In this document: in pieces, positions 9,996 to 18,161 of the stretch
Numbering within the stretch: position 1 is the stretch's first letter
How the letters are laid out: the number at the start of each line of letters is the position of its first letter
DNA from: Opitutaceae bacterium
GTDB lineage: Bacteria > Verrucomicrobiota > Verrucomicrobiia > Opitutales > Opitutaceae
Length of the DNA stretch: 40,648 nucleotides
Direction of reading: 5' to 3'
Assembly: GCA_028822375.1 (NCBI GenBank)
Contig: JAPKDW010000009.1
Location: forward strand, 1-40,648
Notes under the pieces: model-generated
What the model saw: only the letters and a program-made list of their open reading frames with translations
Told to the model about the DNA's origin: nothing
Database searches by the model: none
Position numbers and translations under genes: made by a program

Positions 9996-10815
9996 TTTGA
10001 TAATCGATGGGGTCCTTCAAGAAGGGAACAGTCTTTCTTTGGAAGTGACGAGCCCGGGACTCGCGTATGGGTTTGGCCTGTTCGAGTCGGTTAAGTTCAA
10101 GCGGCAGCGGCCTTGCTTTTTCGATGAGCATTTCGATCGTTTGCAGCGAGCTGCAGTGAAGGCGAAGATAGGGTTCAACTATACGTTGGATGAAATGCGC
10201 CAGCAGGCGATTCGTCTATTTGAGGCTAACCTGCTCGATGAGGGTGTTTTTAAGATTGTGGTGTCAAGCGGGTGGAAGACTTCTCAAGTGGCTGTGTTCG
10301 TGCGAAATGTCGGTTTGGAGGGAGCGAATGATCCGATACGTTTGCGAGCCTCGAATGTGACGAAAGCTTCGAACGCGTTTACGTCCCGGCATAAAACGTT
10401 GAATTACATGGAGAACTGGCTGGAGCTGCAAACGGCTCAAGCGCATGGATTCGATGAATGTTTATTTACCAACGAATTGGAAAGCGTGACGGAGTGTTCC
10501 ATGTCCAATGTCTTCTTTATTGAGGACGATGTATTGAAGACACCTTCGATCGAATGCGGTCTTTTGGACGGAGTGATCCGTGGAAAGTTGCTGCGAATCG
10601 CAGAAGAAGATGGCATGCGGGTTGCAGAAGGAGCTTATCGTCTCGAAGAGTTCGTTGCTGCAGATGAGGCATTTGCGAGTAGTTCAGGTAAGGGACTTGT
10701 AAGTATTTCTGAAATACAGACGGACGATTTACACGTATTTCCGATTGTGACGTCTCCGCGATTTCGCCGACTGGCGGAACGATTGGAGATTTTGGAAGAG
10801 GCGAGTTTGGCTTAG
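9985..10815 (+). CDS. pabC: Aminodeoxychorismate lyase-like class IV PLP enzyme
   Basis: This 276-aa fold-type IV PLP enzyme belongs to the branched-chain aminotransferase / ADC lyase superfamily. The PLP Lys is about residue 137 in HKTLNYMEN, and the phosphate-binding region follows in 'LESVTECSMSNVFF' and 'GLLDGVIRG'. ADC lyase releases pyruvate from aminodeoxychorismate, yielding p-aminobenzoate. Sequence alone does not separate ADC lyase from D-amino acid or branched-chain aminotransferases. The 11-nt overlap with pabB and the folP gene 10 nt downstream make PabC by far the likeliest role. Confidence 0.88.
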   Translation: MATNLIIDGVLQEGNSLSLEVTSPGLAYGFGLFESVKFKRQRPCFFDEHFDRLQRAAVKAKIGFNYTLDEMRQQAIRLFEANLLDEGVFKIVVSSGWKTSQVAVFVRNVGLEGANDPIRLRASNVTKASNAFTSRHKTLNYMENWLELQTAQAHGFDECLFTNELESVTECSMSNVFFIEDDVLKTPSIECGLLDGVIRGKLLRIAEEDGMRVAEGAYRLEEFVAADEAFASSSGKGLVSISEIQTDDLHVFPIVTSPRFRRLAERLEILEEASLA

Positions 10816-10825
10816 GAATAGAAGG

Positions 10826-11653
10826 ATGAAGGAAGGTGTACTGAAATTGGGTAATCGCGATTGGGCGATCGGCGAACGGACAGGAATCTTTGGGGTTTTA
10901 AATGTCACTCCTGATAGTTTTTCTGATGGAGGGCGATTCGAGGGAATCGATGCGGCACTCGAACAGGCTCGGAGAATGGCCGAAGAAGGCGCGGATGTTT
11001 TGGATATTGGCGGGGAGTCGACGAAGCCAGGATTCGAGGATGTTTCGGTAGAAGATGAGATAGCGCGAGTGGTTCCGGTTATCGAAGGGATTGTGAGCGA
11101 TTCGTCGATGCCAGTGGTGTCGATAGATACGACAAAGGCCGCTGTTGCTCGAGCCGCTTTGGAAGCTGGCGCGGAAATCGTTAACGATATCTGGGGATTC
11201 CAGCGCGATTCTGAAATGGCCGCGGTCGTGTCGGATTACGATGCGAGCTGTGTGCTGATGCATAATTCGCGTGGCGGTTGGTGTCGAGACGGTGTGTTGG
11301 ATTCAATCAGGTCTTCTTGGGAGGAATCAGTTTCGATCGCGTTAAAAGCTGGATTGAGCGAAGATCGAATTATTTTGGATCCTGGTATTGGATTCACCGA
11401 TACTAGGGATCAGGATCTTGAAATTTTGAGAAATCTTAGCGCTTTGCGGGCGATTGGATTTCCAATGCTCCTAGGGGCCTCTCGAAAACGAATCACTGGG
11501 GAACCGTTTGGGTTGACGCTGAACGAGCGGCTGGAAACGACTTTAGCGACGACATCTCTTGGAATAGGCGAGGGTATCGATTTTGTCCGAGTGCACGACG
11601 TGATCGAAAATGTTCGAGTCGCGAAGATAACGGATCTAATTACTCGAGGATAA
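10826..11653 (+). CDS. folP: Dihydropteroate synthase
   Basis: The 275-aa TIM-barrel enzyme joins p-aminobenzoate to dihydropterin pyrophosphate, the step blocked by sulfonamides. Motifs: GVLNVTPDSFSDGG, DIGGESTKPG, VSIDTTKA, AEIVNDIWG, ILDPGIGF and LLGASRKRITG. Two sites vary. The usual LMHMrG reads LMHNSRGG, and the usual GFgKt reads GFTDT (Lys to Asp). The DPG and SRK active-site residues remain, so activity is expected. AGGA lies 8 nt before the start. The stop abuts folB with no gap. Confidence 0.95.
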   Translation: MKEGVLKLGNRDWAIGERTGIFGVLNVTPDSFSDGGRFEGIDAALEQARRMAEEGADVLDIGGESTKPGFEDVSVEDEIARVVPVIEGIVSDSSMPVVSIDTTKAAVARAALEAGAEIVNDIWGFQRDSEMAAVVSDYDASCVLMHNSRGGWCRDGVLDSIRSSWEESVSIALKAGLSEDRIILDPGIGFTDTRDQDLEILRNLSALRAIGFPMLLGASRKRITGEPFGLTLNERLETTLATTSLGIGEGIDFVRVHDVIENVRVAKITDLITRG

Positions 11654-12019
11654 ATGGATAAGGTGATTTTAAATAGGATCGAACTTCTTGGAAAAATCGG
11701 CGTTCTAGAAGAGGAAAAACGGACAGTCCAACGTTACTGGATCTCGATTGCGATCAAGGCAGACCTCAAAATGGCGGGCCGGACGGACCGATTGGACGAG
11801 ACGATCGATTACGGTCGAGTGTTCGAGATAGCGAAAACATTGATGGATGGGAGCGATTGCGATTTGATTGAATCTTATGCCGAAGGCCTGGCAGAGAAAA
11901 TCTTGGCGACGTTTCTGAAAGCGGAATCAGTGACCATTGAAGTTCTGAAGCCAGATGCCCCAATCGAAGGTTCTTTCGATTCGGTCGGTATTGAAATAAC
12001 GAGGACGCGAAATGACTGA
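11654..12019 (+). CDS. folB: Dihydroneopterin aldolase
   Basis: This 121-aa enzyme of the tunnelling fold converts dihydroneopterin to 6-hydroxymethyl-dihydropterin. Family marks are the start 'ILNRIELLGKIGVLEEE', ETIDYGRV, 'LIESYAEGLAEKIL', and the catalytic-region EVLKPDAPI with its Lys. Its ATG follows the folP stop directly (TAA ATG), and its end overlaps folK by 8 nt. Length is standard. Confidence 0.93.
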   Translation: MDKVILNRIELLGKIGVLEEEKRTVQRYWISIAIKADLKMAGRTDRLDETIDYGRVFEIAKTLMDGSDCDLIESYAEGLAEKILATFLKAESVTIEVLKPDAPIEGSFDSVGIEITRTRND

Positions 12020-12860
12020 GGTTTATTTGGGGTTAGGGAGCAATTTGGGCGATAGGGCGGGTCAGCTCAAGGCTGCGGTTGCTGGATTGCGTAGCATTGA
12101 CGGAGTCCAAGTGTCGGCAGTGTCTTCGATTTATCGCACGGAACCGATTGGGGTTGTCGATCAGGGGGCGTTTTTCAATGCGGTTGTTCGCATCGAGACG
12201 GAACTCGAACCTTTGGAGGTGCTTGATAGGTGTTTGGAAATCGAGAAGGGACGTGGTAGGGTTCGCTTAGAGCGGTGGGGACCGAGGACGTTGGACATCG
12301 ACTTGTTGCTTTTTGGAGAGCAGACGTTGAGTGACGAACGGCTTACGCTTCCGCATCCATTGGCAATTGAAAGAGCGTTTGTGTTGGCGCCATTGCTAGA
12401 ACTTTGGCCTAATGCCGAAATAGGCGGGTTGAATGTTCAATCGGCTTTGGAGGAAATGGACACGGACGGGGTCGAGCGTCTAATTGCTTTCGATGAATGC
12501 GAAACGGTGGCGATTGTCGGCGCGAGCTCTAAGCCTGACCGCTATTCGAATCGAGCCCAGCGAATGTTGATGGACTTTGGCTATTCGGTGGTTCCGATTT
12601 CTCCTATGGGATTGGATGTGCTCGGAGTGGCTGGCTTTTCCAGTTTCGAGTCCTTCGATGGGAAAGTGGATACAGTAACTTTGTATGTGGGACCAGCTCG
12701 TCAGGGCGCGATTGTCGCTGAGTTGGTAGAGGTCGTTCCGAAGCGCGTTATCTTCAACCCAGGAACGGAATCAGTCCAGAGCATGGATGCCCTACAGGCT
12801 GCGGGAATTGAAATAGACGAAGCGTGTACGCTCGTACTATTGCAGACGGGGCAGTTCTAG
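12012..12860 (+). CDS. folK: HPPK (FolK) fused to a CoA-binding domain
   Basis: Residues 1-~160 are 6-hydroxymethyl-7,8-dihydropterin pyrophosphokinase, which transfers pyrophosphate from ATP to the pterin. Motifs are LGLGSNLGDR, 'SSIYRTEPIG', RWGPRTLDIDLLLFG and LPHP. Residues ~165-282 form a second Rossmann domain of the CoA-binding (YccU-like) family: VAIVGASSKPDRYSNRAQ, FGYSVVPISP, 'VDTVTLYVGP' and RVIFNPGTES. The usual FolK is about 160 aa, so this is a true fusion in one frame with no internal stop. No internal start with a ribosome site stands out. The role of the second domain is unknown. It is the last gene of the folate operon. Confidence 0.92.
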   Translation: MTEVYLGLGSNLGDRAGQLKAAVAGLRSIDGVQVSAVSSIYRTEPIGVVDQGAFFNAVVRIETELEPLEVLDRCLEIEKGRGRVRLERWGPRTLDIDLLLFGEQTLSDERLTLPHPLAIERAFVLAPLLELWPNAEIGGLNVQSALEEMDTDGVERLIAFDECETVAIVGASSKPDRYSNRAQRMLMDFGYSVVPISPMGLDVLGVAGFSSFESFDGKVDTVTLYVGPARQGAIVAELVEVVPKRVIFNPGTESVQSMDALQAAGIEIDEACTLVLLQTGQF

Positions 12861-12910
12861 AGGGGCTTTGTTTGCGGGGGTAATCCCCTCAAATACTGAG
12901 GTGTATGAGG

Positions 12911-13378
12911 TTAGTCAGCGATGACCCAGAAGTAGCTGGTGTCTGACAGCTTGCGAAAGCGTCCGGTCGATAGGTTACCATCGTCGACCACTGCGTCGAC
13001 GTTTGCGAATTCGCTATCGTCGAGGTTTGGATTGTGGACTTCGATTCCGGAAGTAATACCGCTGCTAAATTCCTCGTAGTCCCATTTGCCGCCCATTGTA
13101 GTGCTCGATTCGAAGAATCGCTTTGCGAAGTAGCCTGCAAGTTCATTGGGGAATACGCCAGCGCTCGTGTCTGGAGGCCAGACTCCGGATTCCATAATGT
13201 AGGTTTCCGAAGCGCTCGCGAGAGTTTTGATATCCCTGGAAAAGGCCGTTACACGGGATTTTTTAGTGACTTTAATAAAAGTAGGGATGGCCATGGCTGC
13301 AAGCAAACCGATGATGGAGACTGTGATCAACATTTCGATCAGGGTGAATCCGCGTTTTGCTTTCGAGTTCATTCTCAT
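12911..13378 (-). CDS. Type IV pilin-like / pseudopilin protein with N-terminal methylation motif
   Basis: This 155-aa protein has the prepilin peptidase signal KAKRGFTLIEM followed by a hydrophobic helix (LITVSIIGLLAAMAIPTFI), as in type II secretion pseudopilins and type IV pilins. The rest is a small globular domain rich in Gly, Ser and Asp, with no recognised function. ATG 13378 is preferred over ATG 13399: AAGGAAG lies a few bases upstream of 13378, and it gives a short 10-residue leader. The cell location after processing is the inner membrane or a pseudopilus. It is a lone gene with no secretion genes nearby, so its partner machinery must be elsewhere. Confidence 0.88.
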   Translation of the reverse strand: MRMNSKAKRGFTLIEMLITVSIIGLLAAMAIPTFIKVTKKSRVTAFSRDIKTLASASETYIMESGVWPPDTSAGVFPNELAGYFAKRFFESSTTMGGKWDYEEFSSGITSGIEVHNPNLDDSEFANVDAVVDDGNLSTGRFRKLSDTSYFWVIAD

Positions 13379-13697
13379 GGTCTTCCTTGGCTGGCTCATA
13401 AAATTGGATTGTCGGTTGGGTTGACCTACGATGGTAGGCCAATTCGATCTGTCTTATCTACGGACAAAAATTGATTTGCTGTTATGGAAGCAGCAAAATT
13501 CGCCGTAAAAATCACTCTCTAGAGTGATAGGCAAAAATGAGATGGGCGCTAGACTCTAGGGACTTGGAGGACTACGCTCACTTATCTGTGGACAGGGGGG
13601 GGATAAACGCTGCACGATTCGACGTTTAATATTACAACGTTGTAATGCTAAAAGTGGGAGCAATCGCTTCGAAAGTGTGTTATTCGCTTGAGAGCTT
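13379..13697. other. Intergenic region with two dyads, including a perfect 16-bp palindrome
   Basis: This gap is upstream of the pilin-like gene and downstream of the ABC-F gene. It holds a hairpin TTGACCTAC/GTAGGCCAA (13421-13429 and 13434-13442, one mismatch), a second ATCACTC/GAGTGAT hairpin near 13512-13529, and the palindrome at 13631-13646. I see no ORF or RNA gene. Confidence 0.5.
13631..13646. promoter_or_regulatory. Perfect palindrome, possible operator
   Basis: ATTACAACGTTGTAAT is its own reverse complement. A CG-centred, AT-flanked dyad of this size suits a dimeric repressor such as a LacI-type protein, but the regulator is not in the window. It lies 253 bp before the pilin-like gene start and 52 bp past the ABC-F stop. 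Confidence 0.4.
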
Positions 13698-15551
13698 TTA
13701 CGACGATCCTAGCGACTTTTTGAGGGCTTCGAGCTTTTCCCAACGTTTGTAGATGTTTTCGGTTTCGGAGTCGATTTTCGCGAATTGGCTTTTAGCAGTT
13801 TCGGCGAAGGATGGTTCGGTTTTGTAGGTTTGCGGATCTGAAAGTTTGGCAGCTATTACCTGGCGGCTTTTGTCGAGTTCTTCGATGCGCTCTGGCAATT
13901 CGTCCAGCTCTTTTTGCTCTTTATTGCTGAAGCGTTTCTGGCGGTTTTTCCAATCGCGGCGGCTGTTTTTGGGTTTGTCGCTTTTGGACGATACCTGGGC
14001 TTTGGCATTTTGGATACGGATTTGCCAGTCTTCGTAACCGCCTGGGTGTTCGCTGACATTGCCGATCTGGTCGATTACGATGAGACTGGTGACGGTGTTT
14101 TCCAGGAATGCTCGGTCGTGGCTTATGAGAAGGAGTGTGCCGGGAAAGTCCATGATTCGCTCTTCGAGCAACTCTAGCGTTTCGGTGTCGAGGTCGTTGG
14201 TGGGTTCGTCGAGAACGAGTAGATTGGCGCTTTGGGTAAAGAGCTTGGCGAGTAGGAGTCGGTTACGCTCTCCGCCGGAGAGCGTTTTGATCGATGCCCG
14301 GGCTCTGTCGGGGGTGAACAGGAAGTCTTGAAGGTAGGTGATCACATGGCGTTTGTGGCCATCGATGACTACGGATTCGTTTCCGTCTGCGATATTGTCG
14401 AAAACGGTTTTCGAATCGTCGAGCTGTTGTCGGAGTTGGTCGAAGTAGGCGACTTGCAGTTTCGTTCCGTGTACGACTTCTCCTGACTGGGGTTCGAGGT
14501 CGCCGAGGAGCGTACGAATCATTGTTGTTTTTCCGGATCCGTTCGGCCCGACGATGCCTATCCGGTCGCCTCGCATGAGTTCGAGGGAAAAGGGGTTTAG
14601 GATCTGCTTGCCGCCGAGAGAAACGGTTACGTCCGTAGCGGTGAAGACTTTGCGCCCCGATTGGTTTGTGTCTTGCATCGAAAAGGTCGCCTTGCCTTGG
14701 CGAGTTCTTTGGGCGGCTCGTTCGTCGCGCATTTTCTTGAGCGCTTTGACGCGACCTTCATTTCGGGTACGGCGCGCTTTCACTCCTTTGCGGAGCCAGG
14801 CTTCTTCAAGGGAGAGCTTTTTTGCGAATGTAGCTTGATTTTTAGCTTCGGCTTCTAGGAGTTCCGCTTTGCGGTCGAGGTATGTGTCGTAGTCGCAGCG
14901 ATAGCTCGTTACGGCGGCAAGATCGACTTCGACAATACGGGTGGCGACCTTACGAAGGAACGAGCGGTCGTGGGTTACGAAAATGATGGTGAGATCGCTT
15001 TTCAGGAGAAAATTCTCGAGCCAGAGTATCGAATCGAGATCCATGTGATTGGTTGGCTCGTCGAGAGCGAGGATCGCCGGTTCGGTGGATAGCGCTTTGC
15101 CGAGCAAGCTGCGGCGTTTCTGTCCGCCAGACAGAGAGGTGAATTGGCTATCAAGTTCGAGGCCTAGTTCTTTGGCTAGACGTTCGATCCGCTGTTCCAT
15201 TTTCCAATGAGCATCGGGATCGAGATCTTCGTGTTCTAATCCGTTGCGCATTTCGGAGAGGGCTTCGCCGGCGCTGCCGAATCCGCTGGCGATGACGTCG
15301 AAGACGTTTCCGCCAATGTTTTCGGGAATCTCTTGGGAGAGGGTGCTTGCTCCGCCTCCTTCGGGAAATGCGATGAGACCGGAATTCGGGGAGTAGACGC
15401 CCCCGATCACTTTTAAGAGGGTCGATTTGCCTGCTCCGTTTCGGCCGAGCACGCAGACGCGTTCTCCTTTGTCTATATGAAGGGAGATGGTATCCAATAC
15501 GGGAGGCCCGCTGAAGCTAATCGTGATGTCTGTTAGGCTGAGGACTGGCAT
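13698..15551 (-). CDS. uup: ABC-F ATPase, Uup-like
   Basis: This 617-aa soluble protein has two ATP-binding cassettes and no membrane segment. Cassette 1 has Walker A GRNGAGKST (about residues 36-44), signature LSGGQKRR and Walker B LALDEPTNH. Cassette 2 has GPNGSGKTT, LSGGERNR and LVLDEPTND. The linker between them is charged. The C-terminal ~90 residues are a Lys/Glu-rich coiled coil, which in Uup binds DNA or ribosomes. ABC-F proteins act on ribosomes or DNA rather than in transport. The symbol rests on overall architecture. Confidence 0.9.
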   Translation of the reverse strand: MPVLSLTDITISFSGPPVLDTISLHIDKGERVCVLGRNGAGKSTLLKVIGGVYSPNSGLIAFPEGGGASTLSQEIPENIGGNVFDVIASGFGSAGEALSEMRNGLEHEDLDPDAHWKMEQRIERLAKELGLELDSQFTSLSGGQKRRSLLGKALSTEPAILALDEPTNHMDLDSILWLENFLLKSDLTIIFVTHDRSFLRKVATRIVEVDLAAVTSYRCDYDTYLDRKAELLEAEAKNQATFAKKLSLEEAWLRKGVKARRTRNEGRVKALKKMRDERAAQRTRQGKATFSMQDTNQSGRKVFTATDVTVSLGGKQILNPFSLELMRGDRIGIVGPNGSGKTTMIRTLLGDLEPQSGEVVHGTKLQVAYFDQLRQQLDDSKTVFDNIADGNESVVIDGHKRHVITYLQDFLFTPDRARASIKTLSGGERNRLLLAKLFTQSANLLVLDEPTNDLDTETLELLEERIMDFPGTLLLISHDRAFLENTVTSLIVIDQIGNVSEHPGGYEDWQIRIQNAKAQVSSKSDKPKNSRRDWKNRQKRFSNKEQKELDELPERIEELDKSRQVIAAKLSDPQTYKTEPSFAETAKSQFAKIDSETENIYKRWEKLEALKKSLGSS

Positions 15552-15691
15552 TTTCGAAGCCGCCTATTGGAGGGCTTGTTGCGCTTGGAGCAACAGAAAA
15601 CGAAACGGCGAAATTCTGCAGAGAAGCTTTAGCTTGAAAGCCTGTGCGGCTTCGATCACTTCTAGGCCCTTCTTCTCGAACTTTTTCTGAC

Positions 15692-17617
15692 ATGTCGAAC
15701 TCCCTGCATAACGGTGTAATTGCAAATAATTTGGCGGATATGTATCGCTTGGCGGCTGAACGCTACGGTGATCTGCCGGCTTTCGCTTCTCGGATTGGGA
15801 AAGGCGTGTTCAAGCCGATTAGCTATGGCGATCTTTACGAATCCGGTTTGCATCTCGGTACGGCTTTGATCGAACTCGGAGTTGAGGCGAGGCACCATGT
15901 TGCGGTTTTGGCGGATAATTGCGTCGAGTGGAATATGGTCGATTATGGGGTCTTGATGGCGGGCGCCGCCGATGTTCCGAGGGGGACAGACGTAACGAAT
16001 CAAGAGATTAAATACATAATCAATCACTCCGATAGCGAGATCGTGTTTGTGGAAAACAAACGCTTGCTTGATCGTGTTATTACGTTGATGCCGCAGATGA
16101 ATAAGGTCCGTCACTTGGTGTTGATGGACAGGGAAGCGGAAGCTCCTGAGGGCGTGTTGTCACTGCAAGGGTTGTTGCGGCGGGGCCGTTTGCTTCGCGA
16201 AGATGGCGACCGGCAGGTTGAGGATCGAATGAAGCAAATTGCTCCGGATGATCTCTTTACCTTAATATACACTTCTGGCACGACGGGGACCCCCAAAGGC
16301 GTGATGTTGACCCATGCGAATATGGCGTCACAGGTGAAGTTTCTTCCCTTCGCTCTTGAACCGAATGATCGACTGCTTTCGATCTTGCCGGTTTGGCATA
16401 GTTACGAGCGGGTGTTCCAGATGATCGCTATTAGCAACGGTAGCTGCACGTATTTTACGAGTTTACGGAGTCTTACGGATGATTTAAAAACAGTGAAGCC
16501 GACCATGATGGCTTCGGCGCCGAGACTGTGGGAGAGTCTTTATCTTCGCATTTTGAAGAATGTTAACGAGTCGCATTGGATTCGGCGTGGGCTTTTCAGA
16601 GTGGCCTATTTCTGTTCGCGAATGGTCAAGGGTTCGCTCTTTTTTCTGCAAGGCAAGAAGATGGATATTAAAGGGCGCAACGCAGTCGCTTCATCTGGTT
16701 TGGCGGTTTTGCATATGCTCCGAGTCTTGTTGTTTCTTCCGCCGTATGTCGCTTTGAACGCGGTTGTATTGGAAAAACTGAGACAGATTGTTGGAGGTAG
16801 TTTTAGAGGGACCGTATCTGGTGGAGGAGCTTTGCAGCCGCATGTCGATGAGTTCTTCAATTACATTGGAATATGCGTGCAGGAAGGTTATGGATTGACC
16901 GAAACCGCGCCGGTAGTCGCCGTGCGCACGCTTTCTCGCCTGGTTATCGGGACGGTTGGACCTTTGTACAAAGAGACCGAATTGCGAATCATTGATCTGA
17001 ATACGGGTGATGTTATTTACCCGAATACTTCGAATCCAGGAGAAGGTCGAGGATTGAAGGGAGAGATTCATGTTAAGGGACCTCAGGTCATGAAAGGTTA
17101 TTTCAAGAATGAGGAGGCGACGAGTCGCGTCTTGAAGGATGGGTGGTTGAATACGGGAGATATTGGAATTTATACGTTCAACGATTGCCTTAAGATCGTT
17201 GGTCGCTCGAAGGATACGATCGTGTTGCTAAACGGTGAAAACCTAGAGCCGATCCCGATCGAAGCGAAGCTTTGCGAGTCGCCGTTGATCGATCAGTGTA
17301 TGGTTGTCGGACAGGACCAGAAGCAATTGGGGGTCTTGGTCGTACCGTCTCTCGAAGGATTTGAGGATCAGGGCTTTTCAGCGGAATCCGTGGTTGCCTT
17401 GTCGGAAGACTCAGAGGCTCATGATCGAATTGTCCAAGAAGCGAAGCGGTTGATTTCTAAGGACAATGGCTTCAAGGGCTTCGAGCATATTCACGGGATA
17501 GCACTGGTCTCCAAGCCATTTGAAGTGGGCGAGGAGATGACCAATACGTTCAAGATCAAACGTCACGTCGTCGATGAAAAGTACGGTGACCTGATCCAAC
17601 GGATTTTTAACCCGTAG
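15692..17617 (+). CDS. Long-chain acyl-CoA synthetase (AMP-forming)
   Basis: This 641-aa adenylate-forming enzyme activates fatty acids to acyl-CoA via acyl-AMP. The P-loop-like AMP motif YTSGTTGTPKGVMLTHAN is at about residues 191-208, then GYGLTETAPV, GWLNTGDIG and the late Lys region 'GRSKDTIVLLNGENLEP'. A hydrophobic stretch (LRVLLFLPPYVALNAVV) suggests membrane association, as in FadD15-type enzymes. ATG 15692 begins the conserved region. An upstream in-frame GTG at 15644 would add 16 unconserved residues. It is divergent from the ABC-F gene. Chain-length preference cannot be assigned. Confidence 0.92.
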   Translation: MSNSLHNGVIANNLADMYRLAAERYGDLPAFASRIGKGVFKPISYGDLYESGLHLGTALIELGVEARHHVAVLADNCVEWNMVDYGVLMAGAADVPRGTDVTNQEIKYIINHSDSEIVFVENKRLLDRVITLMPQMNKVRHLVLMDREAEAPEGVLSLQGLLRRGRLLREDGDRQVEDRMKQIAPDDLFTLIYTSGTTGTPKGVMLTHANMASQVKFLPFALEPNDRLLSILPVWHSYERVFQMIAISNGSCTYFTSLRSLTDDLKTVKPTMMASAPRLWESLYLRILKNVNESHWIRRGLFRVAYFCSRMVKGSLFFLQGKKMDIKGRNAVASSGLAVLHMLRVLLFLPPYVALNAVVLEKLRQIVGGSFRGTVSGGGALQPHVDEFFNYIGICVQEGYGLTETAPVVAVRTLSRLVIGTVGPLYKETELRIIDLNTGDVIYPNTSNPGEGRGLKGEIHVKGPQVMKGYFKNEEATSRVLKDGWLNTGDIGIYTFNDCLKIVGRSKDTIVLLNGENLEPIPIEAKLCESPLIDQCMVVGQDQKQLGVLVVPSLEGFEDQGFSAESVVALSEDSEAHDRIVQEAKRLISKDNGFKGFEHIHGIALVSKPFEVGEEMTNTFKIKRHVVDEKYGDLIQRIFNP

Positions 17618-17631
17618 GCTTCGCCGCTATT

Positions 17632-18099
17632 TTAACGGACCAGTTCGATCTTATTGTGCCGAACGAAATAGAGGGCGGCAGCGGTTAGGAGCAGGTGAGT
17701 GCCGATGGCGCTGATGCCATTATTGTCGCCTAACAGCATCATACCGTAGGCGAGCGAAACGTAGGTCATGGCTGTGAGAGCGAGTGTATGTTTGGTGCGA
17801 ACTCCGAGCAAGAGTAGGGTGCCTAGGACGATTTCAACGTAGGCGAGGCTATGGATATAGGGGTAGGATAGAAACGCTGGCAGGTTGGTTTTGCTGCTGA
17901 AGGTTTGGATTTGGCTGGCGACGAATCCGTCATAGAGATTAGAGAAGGCGTAGTCTCCTTCGCTGTTTTGAAATTTTCCAAGTCCGGTTACGATGAAGCG
18001 CAGGGCCAGAAAAAGTCTCAATGCAAGGAATGCCCAGCTCTCGGCGGACCATTGGAGAACAGATTGGTTTCGAGGGTGGGAGTATTGTCTTTTTGCCAT
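17632..18099 (-). CDS. DoxX family membrane protein
   Basis: This 155-aa inner-membrane protein has about four hydrophobic helices (FLALRLFLALRFIVTGLGK; AYVEIVLGTLLLLG; TAMTYVSLAYGMMLL; THLLLTAAALYFV), typical of DoxX/DoxD-like proteins. The biochemical role in the family is poorly defined. ATG 18099 is chosen since the longer frame to 18228 would run into the next gene and add a non-hydrophobic tail. It follows the BASS gene in the same direction, 62 bp away, and may be cotranscribed. Confidence 0.85.
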   Translation of the reverse strand: MAKRQYSHPRNQSVLQWSAESWAFLALRLFLALRFIVTGLGKFQNSEGDYAFSNLYDGFVASQIQTFSSKTNLPAFLSYPYIHSLAYVEIVLGTLLLLGVRTKHTLALTAMTYVSLAYGMMLLGDNNGISAIGTHLLLTAAALYFVRHNKIELVR

Positions 18100-18161
18100 G
18101 ATCGATATTTTTGGTGAGGGTGGTGTTTGCTTAGGATTGAGTCGAGCAAGAGGGGGATCTT

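Noticed and set aside
12870-12905. Terminator after folK
   Set aside because: Two 4-5-bp hairpins (GGGG/CCCC and CCTCA/TGAGG) exist, but no U-tract follows either, so the evidence is too weak.
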